DNA of 64,000 nucleotides from Bradyrhizobium algeriense (GTDB lineage Bacteria > Pseudomonadota > Alphaproteobacteria > Rhizobiales > Xanthobacteraceae): positions 578,001-642,000 of the forward strand of contig NZ_PYCN01000001.1 of assembly GCF_003062295.1 (NCBI RefSeq), read 5' to 3'. Below the pieces are notes generated by a model. That model was not told the DNA's origin and ran no database searches. It worked only from the letters and a program-made list of their open reading frames with translations. Positions within the stretch are counted from its first letter, which is position 1. Each line of letters starts with the position of its first letter. The position numbers and the translations under genes were made by a program. Of the stretch, positions 18,834 through 27,154 are shown in pieces.

Positions 18834-19772
18834 TCACGCCGGCAGGTTCGGATCCGGCACGATCTTCGGATCCGGCTTGTTGACGAGATAGAGCCCGGCA
18901 ATGACCAGCAGCGCGGCGACACCGAAGGCGATGGTCAGCGTATCATGCATGATGAAATAGCTGGCGGCGACGCCGAACAGCGGCGTAACGAAGGTGAACG
19001 CTGACAATTTGCTGGCGGAGTAGGTTTTGACCAATGCGAACCACAACAGGAACGTCAGACCCACCACCCAGAACGCCTGATAGGCCAGCAACGCCAGCGA
19101 CAGCGGCCCGGGAACACGGGTGATGGTTTCGCCCGATATCCACGCAGCAAGGGCGAGAATCGGGATCGAGATCGCCACCTGATAGCCGAGCCCCTTTTCG
19201 GCGGGGGCCTTGATCAGCGCGGTGGTCTTGACGATCAGCGTCGTGGCCGCCCAGAGCGCACCACCGACGACGATCAGGAAATCGCCCAGCAAGACCTTCG
19301 CGTCGACATTGGTCTGGGGGACGCCGATCGCCAGCGCGACCCCGGCGAAACTCAGGGCCAGGCCGCCCCATTGCGGCGCTCGCAGCCGTTCGCCCAGAAA
19401 GACAAACGAGCCGAGCGCGACGAAGAACGGCGCCACATACAGAAACACCACCGCGCGCGACGCCGATGTCAGCAGCAAGCCGCGATAGATCAGCACGAAT
19501 TCGATGCCGAAGATGGCGCCCGCAATCACGCCTGGCCACAGCGTGCCGTCACGCTCGAAGAATTTAACGCCGCGAAACCAGCCGATCACGAGCAGCACCG
19601 GCAACGCGCCGATGGAGCGGGCCAATGCCTGCAGCATCGGCGGCACGTCCGGCAACACCAGCTTCACCGCGATCTGGTTGAACCCCCAGCTGAGGCACAG
19701 CATCAGCATCAATGCGACAGCGCCCGGAGTGAGCGAACGCCCGGCCGAAGAAATCACTTTGTTCGACGACAT
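18834..19772 (-). CDS. EamA/DMT-family transporter
   Basis: A 312-residue inner-membrane protein with about ten hydrophobic segments arranged as two EamA repeats (residues about 18-150 and 165-300). The first repeat has MLCLSWGFNQIAVKLV and the second FLIVVGGALWAATTLIVKTT. Family members export metabolites or amino acids; the substrate is not predictable. The gene starts 34 bp downstream of the Zur-like gene on the same strand, so it may be in the same transcript. Confidence 0.88.
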   Translation of the reverse strand: MSSNKVISSAGRSLTPGAVALMLMLCLSWGFNQIAVKLVLPDVPPMLQALARSIGALPVLLVIGWFRGVKFFERDGTLWPGVIAGAIFGIEFVLIYRGLLLTSASRAVVFLYVAPFFVALGSFVFLGERLRAPQWGGLALSFAGVALAIGVPQTNVDAKVLLGDFLIVVGGALWAATTLIVKTTALIKAPAEKGLGYQVAISIPILALAAWISGETITRVPGPLSLALLAYQAFWVVGLTFLLWFALVKTYSASKLSAFTFVTPLFGVAASYFIMHDTLTIAFGVAALLVIAGLYLVNKPDPKIVPDPNLPA

Positions 19773-19806
19773 CTATCCTCGTGGCCGGCTTGGCGCCGTG
19801 TTTTTG

Positions 19807-20292
19807 TTATTTTTGACAGTGAGCGCAGGTGCCGGCGATCTCGACGACGGAGAGCTTTGGCGCAAATCCGGAGGCGCGCGCCGCCGCATTGAGGCTTTGC
19901 GCCACGGGGGCCGCGGGAATTTCGCCGACGGAGCCGCAATGATCGCAGATCAGGAACGCTACCATCGAGGTCTCGTCGTGGTCATGCGCGCAGGCAAGGA
20001 ACGCATTGCGGCTCTCGATCCGGTGGACCAGGCCGTTCTCCATCAAAAAATCGAGCGCGCGGTAGACCGTGATCGGCGCCGGCCGCGGCATCGATTTGGC
20101 GAGCTCGTCGATCACCTCATAGGCGCCGAGCGGGCGGTGGCTGGACAGCAGCGCCTGCAGCACCTGGCGCCGGATTGGCGTGAATTTCTGCGCCCGCCGC
20201 GCGCAAACCGCTTCCGCATGCGCCATCGCTTCCGCAGTGCAGCGGCCGTGATCGTGGTCGGGCGCGGGAAATGTCGGCTTCGTCAGGGTCAT
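19807..20292 (-). CDS. zur: Fur-family regulator, Zur-like
   Basis: A 161-residue transcription factor of the Fur family. The N-terminus is His-rich (PAPDHDHGR), the winged helix covers about residues 35-95 (FTPIRRQVLQALLSSHRPLG, PITVYRALDFLMENG), and the dimerisation domain has metal-binding CDHCG and C-terminal CAHC. The two CxxC motifs and ACAHDHDE are typical of the zinc-responsive Zur branch. The ATG at 20292 (MTLTKPTFPA) is preferred over an upstream alternative. The znuABC genes it usually controls are not in the window. It sits upstream of an EamA transporter gene. Confidence 0.82.
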   Translation of the reverse strand: MTLTKPTFPAPDHDHGRCTAEAMAHAEAVCARRAQKFTPIRRQVLQALLSSHRPLGAYEVIDELAKSMPRPAPITVYRALDFLMENGLVHRIESRNAFLACAHDHDETSMVAFLICDHCGSVGEIPAAPVAQSLNAAARASGFAPKLSVVEIAGTCAHCQK

Positions 20293-20408
20293 ATCCGGCT
20301 TTTGTAGCAGTTTGAATGCCAATCCCAAAGCCCGGTCACCCGCCGGTTCCCAGCCATGTGCTGGAAGCGGATCAGGCCATTGTTAACTCGCCATGCAGAA
20401 TTCATGAG

Positions 20409-20433
20409 CAAGCTTATCATATCACAAGCTTAT
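20409..20433. promoter_or_regulatory. Candidate MarR operator
   Basis: CAAGCTTAT occurs twice in direct orientation at 20409 and 20425 (16 bp apart), and each contains the palindrome AAGCTT. The central ATCATATCA lies between them. This AT-rich block directly precedes the marR ribosome site (GGAGG at 20434-20438), a usual position for autoregulation. Confidence 0.5.
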
Positions 20434-20446
20434 GGAGGCTGAAACC

Positions 20447-20926
20447 ATGCGCGGTTCCGTGGATATGAACTTCCTGTTTACGCTCGGCGAAGTGCAACGG
20501 ATGGTGCGCGCCTACGCCGACCGGCAGGCGGCGCGCTACGGCATCACCCGCGCGCAATGGGCGGTTCTGGCCAAGGTCGAACGCAGCGAGGGTTTGAAGC
20601 AGTCGGAACTCGCCGAATTGATGGAGATGCAGCCGATCACGCTGACGCGGCTGATCGACAAGCTCTGCGACAATGGCTGGATCGAGCGCCGCGGCGACGA
20701 GAGCGACCGCCGCGTCAATCGCCTCTACCTGCGCAAGGCCGCGCGTCCCTTGCTCGGCAAGCTCGCCGGGCTTCGCTCCGAACTGACGGCCACCGCGCTC
20801 GACGGCATCAACCCCACCGATGCCCACCGCCTTCTGGACCAACTCGATCTGATCAAGGAGAACGTTCGCAACGCGATCCAGCATCCGGCGAACGAACCTC
20901 CGCGAAAGGAGCAGCGTTATGGCTGA
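20447..20926 (+). CDS. MarR-family transcriptional regulator
   Basis: A 159-residue winged-helix regulator. The DNA-binding region is ITRAQWAVLAKVERSEGLKQ followed by SELAELMEMQPITLTRLIDK and the wing DNGWIERRGDESDRRVNRLY, all standard MarR features. The ATG at 20447 follows GGAGG at 20434-20438; an ATG at 20432 overlaps that site and is not preferred. It overlaps the downstream HlyD-type gene by 8 bp. It most likely represses the emrAB-type pump and is released by pump substrates. Confidence 0.9.
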   Translation: MRGSVDMNFLFTLGEVQRMVRAYADRQAARYGITRAQWAVLAKVERSEGLKQSELAELMEMQPITLTRLIDKLCDNGWIERRGDESDRRVNRLYLRKAARPLLGKLAGLRSELTATALDGINPTDAHRLLDQLDLIKENVRNAIQHPANEPPRKEQRYG

Positions 20927-22085
20927 TCCCGTGCTCAAATTCCCGCCCGAGCAGAAGGGCAATCCCGCGACGCCGCGGCCGAAACTCGCGGCCGAGCCGC
21001 GTCGCCGGCTGATGGCCGGCATGCGCCGCTACCGCCGCTTCCTGCTGCTCGTGGTGTTGCCACTGGTGGCACTGGTGGCCGGCGTGACGTTCTATCTCAA
21101 TGGCGGCCGCTACGTGACCACCGACGACGCCTATGTCGGCGCGCAGAAGGTGCTGATCACGCCCGATATCTCCGGCAAGATCGAGAAGGTCGTGGTGAAA
21201 GAGGGCCAGCAGGTTGGTCCAGGCGATGTGCTGTTCGAGATCGATCCCGTCCCGTTCCGCCTCGCCGTGGCACAGGCCAAAGCCAATCTCGCGCAGACTA
21301 AGGTCACCTATGACAATTTGATCGCCGACCTCAGGATCTACGGTCAGATGAGCGAGCTGTCGCAACAGGGCATGGACCTGAAGCGGCGTGACGTCGACCG
21401 CAAGTCTTCGCTGGTGAAGAACAATTTCGGCTCGCAGCTCGACCTCGACAATGCTTCTACCGCCCTCGTCACCGCCAGCGCCCAGTTCCAGTTGCTGCAA
21501 CAGAAGATCGCCACCGCCAAGGCGCAACTGCTCGGCAATCCCGAACTGCCGCTCGACGAATTCCCGCCCTATGCCCAGGCCAAGGCGGCGCTCGATCAGG
21601 CCCAGCGCAATCTCGACCACACGGTGATGCGCGCGCCGATGGCGGGCATCGCCACGCAGGTCGAACAGATCCAGCTCGGCCGCTTCGTGATGGCGGGCGC
21701 GCCGGTGTTCAGCATCATCGACACCTCGAACCCCTGGGTCGACGCCAATCCGAAGGAATCCGATTTCACCTATGTCGCGGTCGGCCAGTCCGTCACGCTC
21801 GATGTCGATGCGTTCCCGAACCACCCGTTCAAGGGCACGGTCGGCTCGCTCTCGCCCGGCACCGGCGCGCAGTTCGCGATCCTGCCGCCGCAGAACGCGT
21901 CCGGCAATTTCGTCAAGGTAGTGCAGCGCGTGCCGGTGCGGATCTATTTCGACAAGAACGACAAGTTCGTCCGCAAGCTGAAGGCCGGCATGAGCGTCTA
22001 CGCTACCATCGACACCAATCATCGCCGCTCGCTGTCCGCCCTGCTCGGCCTGTCGCCGGCGGTGGCGAACCAGGACCACGAATAA
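20919..22085 (+). CDS. emrA: HlyD/EmrA-family membrane fusion protein
   Basis: The periplasmic adaptor of a tripartite drug efflux pump, 388 residues. A single N-terminal membrane anchor (FLLLVVLPLVALVAGVTFYL, about 42-61) is followed by the lipoyl half-motif TTDDAYVGAQKVLITPDISG, a coiled-coil hairpin region (about 105-215) and the second half VMRAPMAGIATQVEQIQLG. It ends in a beta-barrel domain. The start codon overlaps the marR stop region and emrB follows after 4 bp, so all three are one operon. The outer-membrane channel is not encoded here. Confidence 0.92.
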   Translation: MADPVLKFPPEQKGNPATPRPKLAAEPRRRLMAGMRRYRRFLLLVVLPLVALVAGVTFYLNGGRYVTTDDAYVGAQKVLITPDISGKIEKVVVKEGQQVGPGDVLFEIDPVPFRLAVAQAKANLAQTKVTYDNLIADLRIYGQMSELSQQGMDLKRRDVDRKSSLVKNNFGSQLDLDNASTALVTASAQFQLLQQKIATAKAQLLGNPELPLDEFPPYAQAKAALDQAQRNLDHTVMRAPMAGIATQVEQIQLGRFVMAGAPVFSIIDTSNPWVDANPKESDFTYVAVGQSVTLDVDAFPNHPFKGTVGSLSPGTGAQFAILPPQNASGNFVKVVQRVPVRIYFDKNDKFVRKLKAGMSVYATIDTNHRRSLSALLGLSPAVANQDHE

Positions 22086-22089
22086 CGTC

Positions 22090-23646
22090 ATGACAACGGG
22101 CGCACCATCGGCTGCCGTTCCCGGCCTGCGCCGGAACATGGTGACGATCTGCGCCATGACGGCAACGATCATGCAGGCGCTGGATACGACCATCGCCAAC
22201 GTCGCGCTGCCCTACATGCAGGGCACACTGTCGGCCTCACAAGACCAGATCAACTGGGTGCTGACCTCCTACATCGTCGCCGCCGCGATCATGACCGCGC
22301 CGGTGGGGTGGATCGCCAACCGCTTCGGCCGCAAGCGCATCTTCATCATCTGCTCGGCCGGCTTCACCATTGCCTCCGTGATGTGCGGGCTGGCGCAGGA
22401 CATCGGCCAGATGGTGCTGTTCCGTCTGCTGCAGGGCGTGTTCGGGGCGGCGCTGGTGCCGCTGTCGCAGGCCGTCATGCTCGACTCCTATGCGTTGCAT
22501 GAGCGCGCGAAAGCGATGGCGATCTGGGGCATGGGCGTGATGATGGGGCCGATCATGGGCCCGTCGCTCGGCGCCTGGCTGACCGAGACCTATTCCTGGC
22601 ACTGGGTGTTCTTCGTCAACCTGCCGTTCGGCATCATCACCGTGCTCGGCCTCGTGATCTTCATGGACGAGACCAGGAAGGACGTCGCGCTGCGCTTCGA
22701 CTGGTTCGGATTCACCGCGCTTGCGATCGCGATCGGCGCGCTGCAGCTCGCGCTCGACCGCGGCGAGCAGCTCGGCTGGCTGGAATCCAACGAGATCATC
22801 GCCGAGTTCATCATATCGGCGATCGGCTTCTACTACTTCCTTGCGCATTCCCTGACCACGCAGCATCCGTTTATCCAGTTCGCGCTGTTCAAGGACAAGA
22901 ATTTCGTCGGCGGCTGCGTGTTCATGGCCGTGATGGGGCTGGTGCTGTTCTCGACCATGGCACTGTCGTCACCCTTCCTGCAGAACGTGATCGGCTATCC
23001 GATCATTACGGCAGGCCTGCTGTTGGCGAGCCGCGGCTGCGGCACCTTCGTGGCGATGATGCTGGTCGGCCGCCTGATGCGCCATATCGAGGCGCGGACG
23101 CTGATCGTCGCAGGCCTCAGCCTGACCGCGGCCTCGCTGTTCTACATGACCGGCTGGACCGACCAGACCGGCGTGACCGAGATCGTCATCATCAGCGTGG
23201 TCCAGGGCTTTGGCTTCGGCCTGGTGTTCGTGCCGCTTTCCACCGTGGCGTTCCTGACGCTGCCCAATCATCTGCGCACCGACGGCACCTCGATGCTGAC
23301 CTTGATGCGCAACGTCGCAAGCTCGATCGGCATTTCGCTCGTGATCGCACAACTGACGCAGGGCACGCGCTACACCTACGCAGTCCTGTCGGAGCACATC
23401 AACCCGTTCAATCATGCCCTGCAGATGCCCGCGGTGCGCGGCATGATCGATCTCGCGACCGACCAGGGCCGCGCCATGGCGGATATGCTGGTCAAGGTGC
23501 AGGCGCAGATCATCGCGTTCTCGTACGACTACCAGATGGTGATGATCTTCACCGCCTGCGCGATCCCGCTCGCGATCATGATTGGCTCGACCAAGGCCAC
23601 GCTGCGCGAGCAGTCAACCGCGCCGGATCATGCGGTGATGGAGTAA
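22090..23646 (+). CDS. emrB: DHA2-family MFS efflux transporter
   Basis: A 518-residue, 14-span proton-driven drug exporter. It starts with ALDTTIANVALPYMQGTLSA, the signature of this family's first helix, and has the MFS loop GWIANRFGRKRIFI and motif C-like GMGVMMGPIMGPSLGAWL. It pairs with the preceding membrane fusion protein, 4 bp upstream. Expected to expel hydrophobic toxic compounds such as uncouplers or plant phenolics; the specific substrate is unknown. Confidence 0.93.
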   Translation: MTTGAPSAAVPGLRRNMVTICAMTATIMQALDTTIANVALPYMQGTLSASQDQINWVLTSYIVAAAIMTAPVGWIANRFGRKRIFIICSAGFTIASVMCGLAQDIGQMVLFRLLQGVFGAALVPLSQAVMLDSYALHERAKAMAIWGMGVMMGPIMGPSLGAWLTETYSWHWVFFVNLPFGIITVLGLVIFMDETRKDVALRFDWFGFTALAIAIGALQLALDRGEQLGWLESNEIIAEFIISAIGFYYFLAHSLTTQHPFIQFALFKDKNFVGGCVFMAVMGLVLFSTMALSSPFLQNVIGYPIITAGLLLASRGCGTFVAMMLVGRLMRHIEARTLIVAGLSLTAASLFYMTGWTDQTGVTEIVIISVVQGFGFGLVFVPLSTVAFLTLPNHLRTDGTSMLTLMRNVASSIGISLVIAQLTQGTRYTYAVLSEHINPFNHALQMPAVRGMIDLATDQGRAMADMLVKVQAQIIAFSYDYQMVMIFTACAIPLAIMIGSTKATLREQSTAPDHAVME

Positions 23647-23696
23647 GGCTTGGTTGATGTACGCTTTTTCTCCGCATTGCGTGCCGAGCCGGTATT

Positions 23697-24164
23697 TTAG
23701 GTTTCGACCAATTCCCGGCTAAGAACCGTCCGCCAGGCGCTCGGATCCGTGCTCGCCTCCGGGCCGACCTCATAGGATTCATAAAGGCCATCCGCGGTTC
23801 TGTGTCCGGCCGCCTTGATCGTCCCCATGAATTCGCCCCAGGCGCTGCCGAGGCCTTCGTAGCCGCCATGATAGGTAGTCTGGACAATCTTCATGGCGGA
23901 CCACTGCCCTGGTTTCACGCGATTTACCGGCGCGACGGGCGTGGCGACCGGCAGGCATATCTCGAAATCGAAGATCTCACCGGGGTTGCGAAGATGGTGG
24001 GTGAACCAAGGACCGAGGATCGCAACGTTCTGCGCGGCGACGGCGGCCTTTAGTTCAGCAAGGCCGGGTCCCATGACCTTGCGAATGTCTTCGCGCGGAA
24101 CCTTGATCGGAATCAAGGCCGTGAGCAGCGGCCTGGTTTGAAGGACGCGAAGCGGTTCGATCAC
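23697..24164 (-). CDS. GyrI-like effector-binding domain protein
   Basis: A 155-residue single-domain protein of the GyrI/AraC-effector-binding type (SOUL-like fold). Recognisable elements are PLLTALIPIKVPREDIRKVM, the acidic FDFEICLPVATPV strand and WSAMKIVQTTYHGGYEGLG. The GTG at 24164 is chosen because GGAG lies about 8 bp upstream. It is the last gene of a probable ArsR-AHSA1-GyrI operon; the gap to the AHSA1 gene is 99 bp. Such stand-alone domains bind small hydrophobic or cationic ligands and sometimes hydrolyse them; the role is not known here. Confidence 0.78.
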   Translation of the reverse strand: MIEPLRVLQTRPLLTALIPIKVPREDIRKVMGPGLAELKAAVAAQNVAILGPWFTHHLRNPGEIFDFEICLPVATPVAPVNRVKPGQWSAMKIVQTTYHGGYEGLGSAWGEFMGTIKAAGHRTADGLYESYEVGPEASTDPSAWRTVLSRELVET

Positions 24165-24263
24165 AGCTGGTCTCCAGATTTGAGGTGGTAGCGAACGAGC
24201 GTCCTCGCGCGTTCCACTCGGCTGACGTAGAGCGCGGTGCATGCGTCGCTGATGGGACACGGC

Positions 24264-24734
24264 TTATGATTTGAGAGTTGTCTCAAGCCGCGCGTAGCTC
24301 GCTTCCATTCCATGCTCCATGCCGGTCGACAGCATGGCGGCCCGCGTCGCGGCATCGGGCAAGGTCATCCGCATGGTCATCAATGTGCCGGTCCCGTCCG
24401 GCGCGAAGGTCGTTTCGACGTGATTGTCCGGCGTGGCATCCGGCATGTGCATCCGCTCGACATGAACGAGCCGGCTGAATGGCACCAGTTCGAGATACTC
24501 ACCGGTCAGATAAAATCCGCCGCCTTCGCCGTTCGTCCACTCGTAGCGGATCTTGCCGCCCGGTCGCGCCTCGTTGATGCAAACCGGCATTGTCCAGCCG
24601 TCTGGGCCCAGCAGCCACTTCTGGATCAGCGCTGGCTCGGTATGCGCGCGATACACCGCTTCCGGCGCGGCGGCGAAATGCCTGGTAACAACGACATGGC
24701 GGTCGCCTTCGGTCTTCAGCGTCATCTTGCTCAT
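24264..24734 (-). CDS. SRPBCC/AHSA1 domain protein
   Basis: A 156-residue single-domain protein of the START-like AHSA1 family. It starts VVVTRHFAAAPEAVYRAHTE and has the typical LIQKWLLGPDGWTMPVCINE and GTLMTMRMTLPDAATRAAML. These proteins have a hydrophobic cavity and are frequently encoded next to ArsR regulators, as here (12 bp downstream of the ArsR stop). The ligand is unknown. Confidence 0.88.
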   Translation of the reverse strand: MSKMTLKTEGDRHVVVTRHFAAAPEAVYRAHTEPALIQKWLLGPDGWTMPVCINEARPGGKIRYEWTNGEGGGFYLTGEYLELVPFSRLVHVERMHMPDATPDNHVETTFAPDGTGTLMTMRMTLPDAATRAAMLSTGMEHGMEASYARLETTLKS

Positions 24735-24746
24735 AGGGTTTGCCTT

Positions 24747-25070
24747 TCACTCTTCGGTTTTCATGCCGGCCAGAACGTCGTCGAGCCGGTTGTAATTCGC
24801 GGACAGGGCGTGCCGGAGCATCGCAAGCCATTGGTCGATCTCGTTGACCGCTGCCGGCGCCAGCCGGCACGGCCGCTTCGTGCCTTCGACGCGGCGGATA
24901 ATCAGCCCTGCACCCTCGAGAACCTTGAGATGGCGGGAGATGGCGGGCTGCGTCATCTCGAACGGCTCGACCAGTTCCATGACGGTGGCCTCACCCAACG
25001 CGAGGCGTGCCAGAATCGCCCGGCGTGTCGGGTCGGCCAGCGCGGAAAAGGCGGCATCGAGTTTCGACAT
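24747..25070 (-). CDS. ArsR-family HTH regulator
   Basis: A 107-residue winged-helix repressor. It begins MSKLDAAFSALADPTRRAIL and has EPFEMTQPAISRHLKVLEGA (recognition helix) and GLIIRRVEGTKRPCRL. Metal-binding CxC motifs of ArsR/SmtB are absent, so it belongs to the non-metal group usually paired with AHSA1 proteins. The ATG at 25070 is used; an extra in-frame ATG lies at 25082. It is the first gene of a three-gene unit, and a perfect inverted repeat overlies its promoter at 25081-25118, suggesting autoregulation. Confidence 0.9.
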   Translation of the reverse strand: MSKLDAAFSALADPTRRAILARLALGEATVMELVEPFEMTQPAISRHLKVLEGAGLIIRRVEGTKRPCRLAPAAVNEIDQWLAMLRHALSANYNRLDDVLAGMKTEE

Positions 25071-25080
25071 CGTACATCTC

Positions 25081-25129
25081 ATACCAGTTATATAACAGAT
25101 AAGTTATATAACTGGTATCTTATTGTCAA
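25081..25129 (-). promoter_or_regulatory. ArsR operator over a sigma70-type promoter
   Basis: ATACCAGTTATATAAC at 25081-25096 and its exact complement at 25103-25118 form a perfect 16-bp inverted repeat with a 6-base centre. On the minus strand TTGACA (25129-25124) is followed by a 17-base spacer and TAACTT (25106-25101), or TATAAC with a 15-base spacer. The dyad would cover the -10 region and block transcription of arsR-AHSA1-gyrI. Confidence 0.8.
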
Positions 25130-25260
25130 GTCGATGCGACGGCGGTCCCCGCTCGCGCCGGGCCGCTCGGAGGAGCGGTGCTTCCAGGTGCAATCGGCGA
25201 TGCGCGCATTGAGCGCGAAGATGCCTTGATAGATTTCCGGATGAGGCAGCCGAAGTCGGG

Positions 25261-26184
25261 TTAGGCCGGTGGCCTGCCCTGCTTGGCTTGCAGGCTCAAC
25301 CACATGCCGCCGAGCGACAGCGCGCCACCGATCAGATGAATCACGGTCGGCGCCTCGCCGAGAAAGAGGATCGACAGCACCGCACTGACGATCGGTCCGA
25401 GATAGAGGCTTAGCGAAGTCGACACCGCACCGAATTTCGAGCCGAGATAGGCATAGGCCGAATAGGCAAAAAGCCCGGGCACCAACCCTGCGAAGAGATA
25501 GACCAGCGCTGCACGCCCGCTGAAGGCGGCGGCAGGCGCGGACCACATTTCATGGATCGCGAAAGGCAGCGAGAACAGCGCACCTGCTGCCGCGAACAGG
25601 CCGATCCGCGCCAGAAAGCCCACACCGCTGCCCACACGGTTTTGCAGCAGGGTGTATCCCGCCCAACCCAGCATCGCCATCAGTGCGAGCAGATCGCCGG
25701 TCACCACGCCGGCTCCAACGGCGGCTTGTCCCTTGGTAATGATCAGCGCCGCGCCCGCCAGCGAGAGCAGCATGCCGATGACCTGGCTTCGATGGATCGC
25801 TTCCTGGCCCGATATGAAAGAGAACAGTAGCACCGCTAGCGGCGCGAGCGCCATGATCAGAGCCAGGTTGATCGCCGTGGTCGTGACGCCAGCGAGATAG
25901 ACCGGGCCGCCGCAGACGAACATGCCGAGAAAACCTGCCGCGACGATGCCGAGCGTCTGCCGATGCAGCACGCCGGGCTTTTCCCGCAATGCCATCACCA
26001 CGGCCGGCAACAGCCCAAGCGCAACGATGCTCCAGCGAAAGAACGCGATCGAGAATGGCGGCACGCTTCCGGCCACGCCGCGCGCCAGGATCATGTTGGA
26101 GACCTGCGCCGTTGCCACCAGCAGAAAGCCGAGCAGGCCCAACACTTCTCGCGCTCTATTGGCGGCTTCCTTGGATTCGATCAT
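25261..26184 (-). CDS. EamA/DMT-family transporter
   Basis: A 307-residue inner-membrane protein with about ten hydrophobic segments in two EamA repeats. The second repeat shows GDLLALMAMLGWAGYTLLQN and later VSTSLSLYLGPIVSAVLSIL, GEAPTVIHLIGGALSLGGMW. Substrate unknown. It lies between the ArsR unit and the hydroaromatic gene block and shares strand with both, but the 140-bp and 150-bp gaps suggest separate transcription. It is not closely related to the EamA protein at 18834 as far as can be judged by eye. Confidence 0.88.
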   Translation of the reverse strand: MIESKEAANRAREVLGLLGFLLVATAQVSNMILARGVAGSVPPFSIAFFRWSIVALGLLPAVVMALREKPGVLHRQTLGIVAAGFLGMFVCGGPVYLAGVTTTAINLALIMALAPLAVLLFSFISGQEAIHRSQVIGMLLSLAGAALIITKGQAAVGAGVVTGDLLALMAMLGWAGYTLLQNRVGSGVGFLARIGLFAAAGALFSLPFAIHEMWSAPAAAFSGRAALVYLFAGLVPGLFAYSAYAYLGSKFGAVSTSLSLYLGPIVSAVLSILFLGEAPTVIHLIGGALSLGGMWLSLQAKQGRPPA

Positions 26185-26236
26185 GGGTAATCCGGTGGTT
26201 CCGCCCCTACGGACGACACGATCCTAACTCGTCAGC

Positions 26237-26293
26237 TTACGCACAGCTATAGCTCGAAGTTTGCTTCGCATCCCCGCAATTCCACGTCGTCCA
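26237..26293 (-). pseudogene. 3' remnant of a tannase-family gene
   Basis: The minus strand encodes the 18 residues WTTWNCGDAKQTSSYSCA and then a stop. This matches the end of the intact tannase-type protein at 28876-30702 (TTWNGNGDAKQASSYSCR) residue for residue over most of its length, and the DNA is also clearly similar (CTTCGAGCTATAGCTG identical in both). A stop codon lies directly upstream, so only the last 50-odd bases survive. It shows that a second copy of the tannase 3' end once lay, or was created, downstream of the isomerase gene. Confidence 0.8.
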
Positions 26294-26341
26294 TCATAAG
26301 CGTCAAGTTGCTCATCGGACTGTCAACCGAATCCGAGGTAG

Positions 26342-27154
26342 TTACCTCGCCGCCGCGACGATGCGCCTCGCCGCTTCTAGCGCGCGCCGGGCCCGCGCCT
26401 CCGCACCCACCGTCCGCGCGAGCGTCGCGGTCGGGACCTCGATGCTGATGGCGATATCCGGCGGCATGGCTCGCGTCAGCGAAACCAGATCGAGACCACC
26501 CTCTCCGGGAAACATCCGCGCATTTCGAGCGGCGTGCATCATTTCCTCTGATGTCGCCGGCCGTTCGGCCGGCGCGTCGCATAATTGCCAATAGTGAAGC
26601 TTGCCGGCGGGGATGGCTGCGATGTCGCCGACCGAGCTTTGCGACCGGTCGAAATGCAGGGCATCCACCAGAACCCCGCCATTTGCTTGCGCAACCTGTT
26701 CGACAATTCGCATTGCAGTCTTGAGATCCGGCACGCTGGTCCACGGCATGAACTCGAGATCGGCGGTTAATCCATAGGGCGCCGCAGCCTCGCAAAAACC
26801 GGCAAAGCGATCCGCAAACCGGTCTAGGTCGGGATCGTATGCCGCGACCAGAACATGCTTGGCGCGAAGGCGCGCACCGGCCTCGAAGAACGCCGAGAAC
26901 GCCGCGATTTCCGTTTCCGGCCGGATGGCGACCACTTCCAGGTCCGCGACGGTCACGCCGGTCGCATCCAGCCGCTCGATGGTTTCGCGCAATGCCGCGT
27001 GATCCTCCATTAACGGATAGGCGACGCCTCCGGGCATCGCGGGCAGAAGCCGGAGTCCAACATGGCCGTAACCGCAGGCGGCGGCGACATCGATCAATTC
27101 CGGCGGTGCAAGTTCGAGCGCGGTCAGCGCAGCAAGGGAGAACGACGGCATCAT
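26342..27154 (-). CDS. Sugar phosphate isomerase/epimerase-type TIM-barrel protein
   Basis: A 270-residue AP-endonuclease-2/xylose-isomerase-like TIM barrel. Likely metal ligands are Glu in LTADLEFMPW, Asp and His in VLVDALHFDRS, and Glu in AISIEVPTA. This superfamily includes isomerases, epimerases, and 3-dehydroshikimate dehydratases of the AsbF type; the N-terminal half of the QuiC-type protein at 30740 belongs to the same fold, so this could be a second dehydratase or a ring isomerase. It overlaps the flavoprotein gene by 4 bp (ATGA), which implies co-translation. The start may be the first or second of two adjacent ATGs. Confidence 0.8.
   Translation of the reverse strand: MMPSFSLAALTALELAPPELIDVAAACGYGHVGLRLLPAMPGGVAYPLMEDHAALRETIERLDATGVTVADLEVVAIRPETEIAAFSAFFEAGARLRAKHVLVAAYDPDLDRFADRFAGFCEAAAPYGLTADLEFMPWTSVPDLKTAMRIVEQVAQANGGVLVDALHFDRSQSSVGDIAAIPAGKLHYWQLCDAPAERPATSEEMMHAARNARMFPGEGGLDLVSLTRAMPPDIAISIEVPTATLARTVGAEARARRALEAARRIVAAAR

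Noticed and set aside
25119..25260. A possible gene remnant between the ArsR promoter and the EamA gene (minus-strand peptide with HPEIYQGIFALNARIAD)
   Set aside because: The fragment is too short to assign to a family and no homologous intact copy is in the window.
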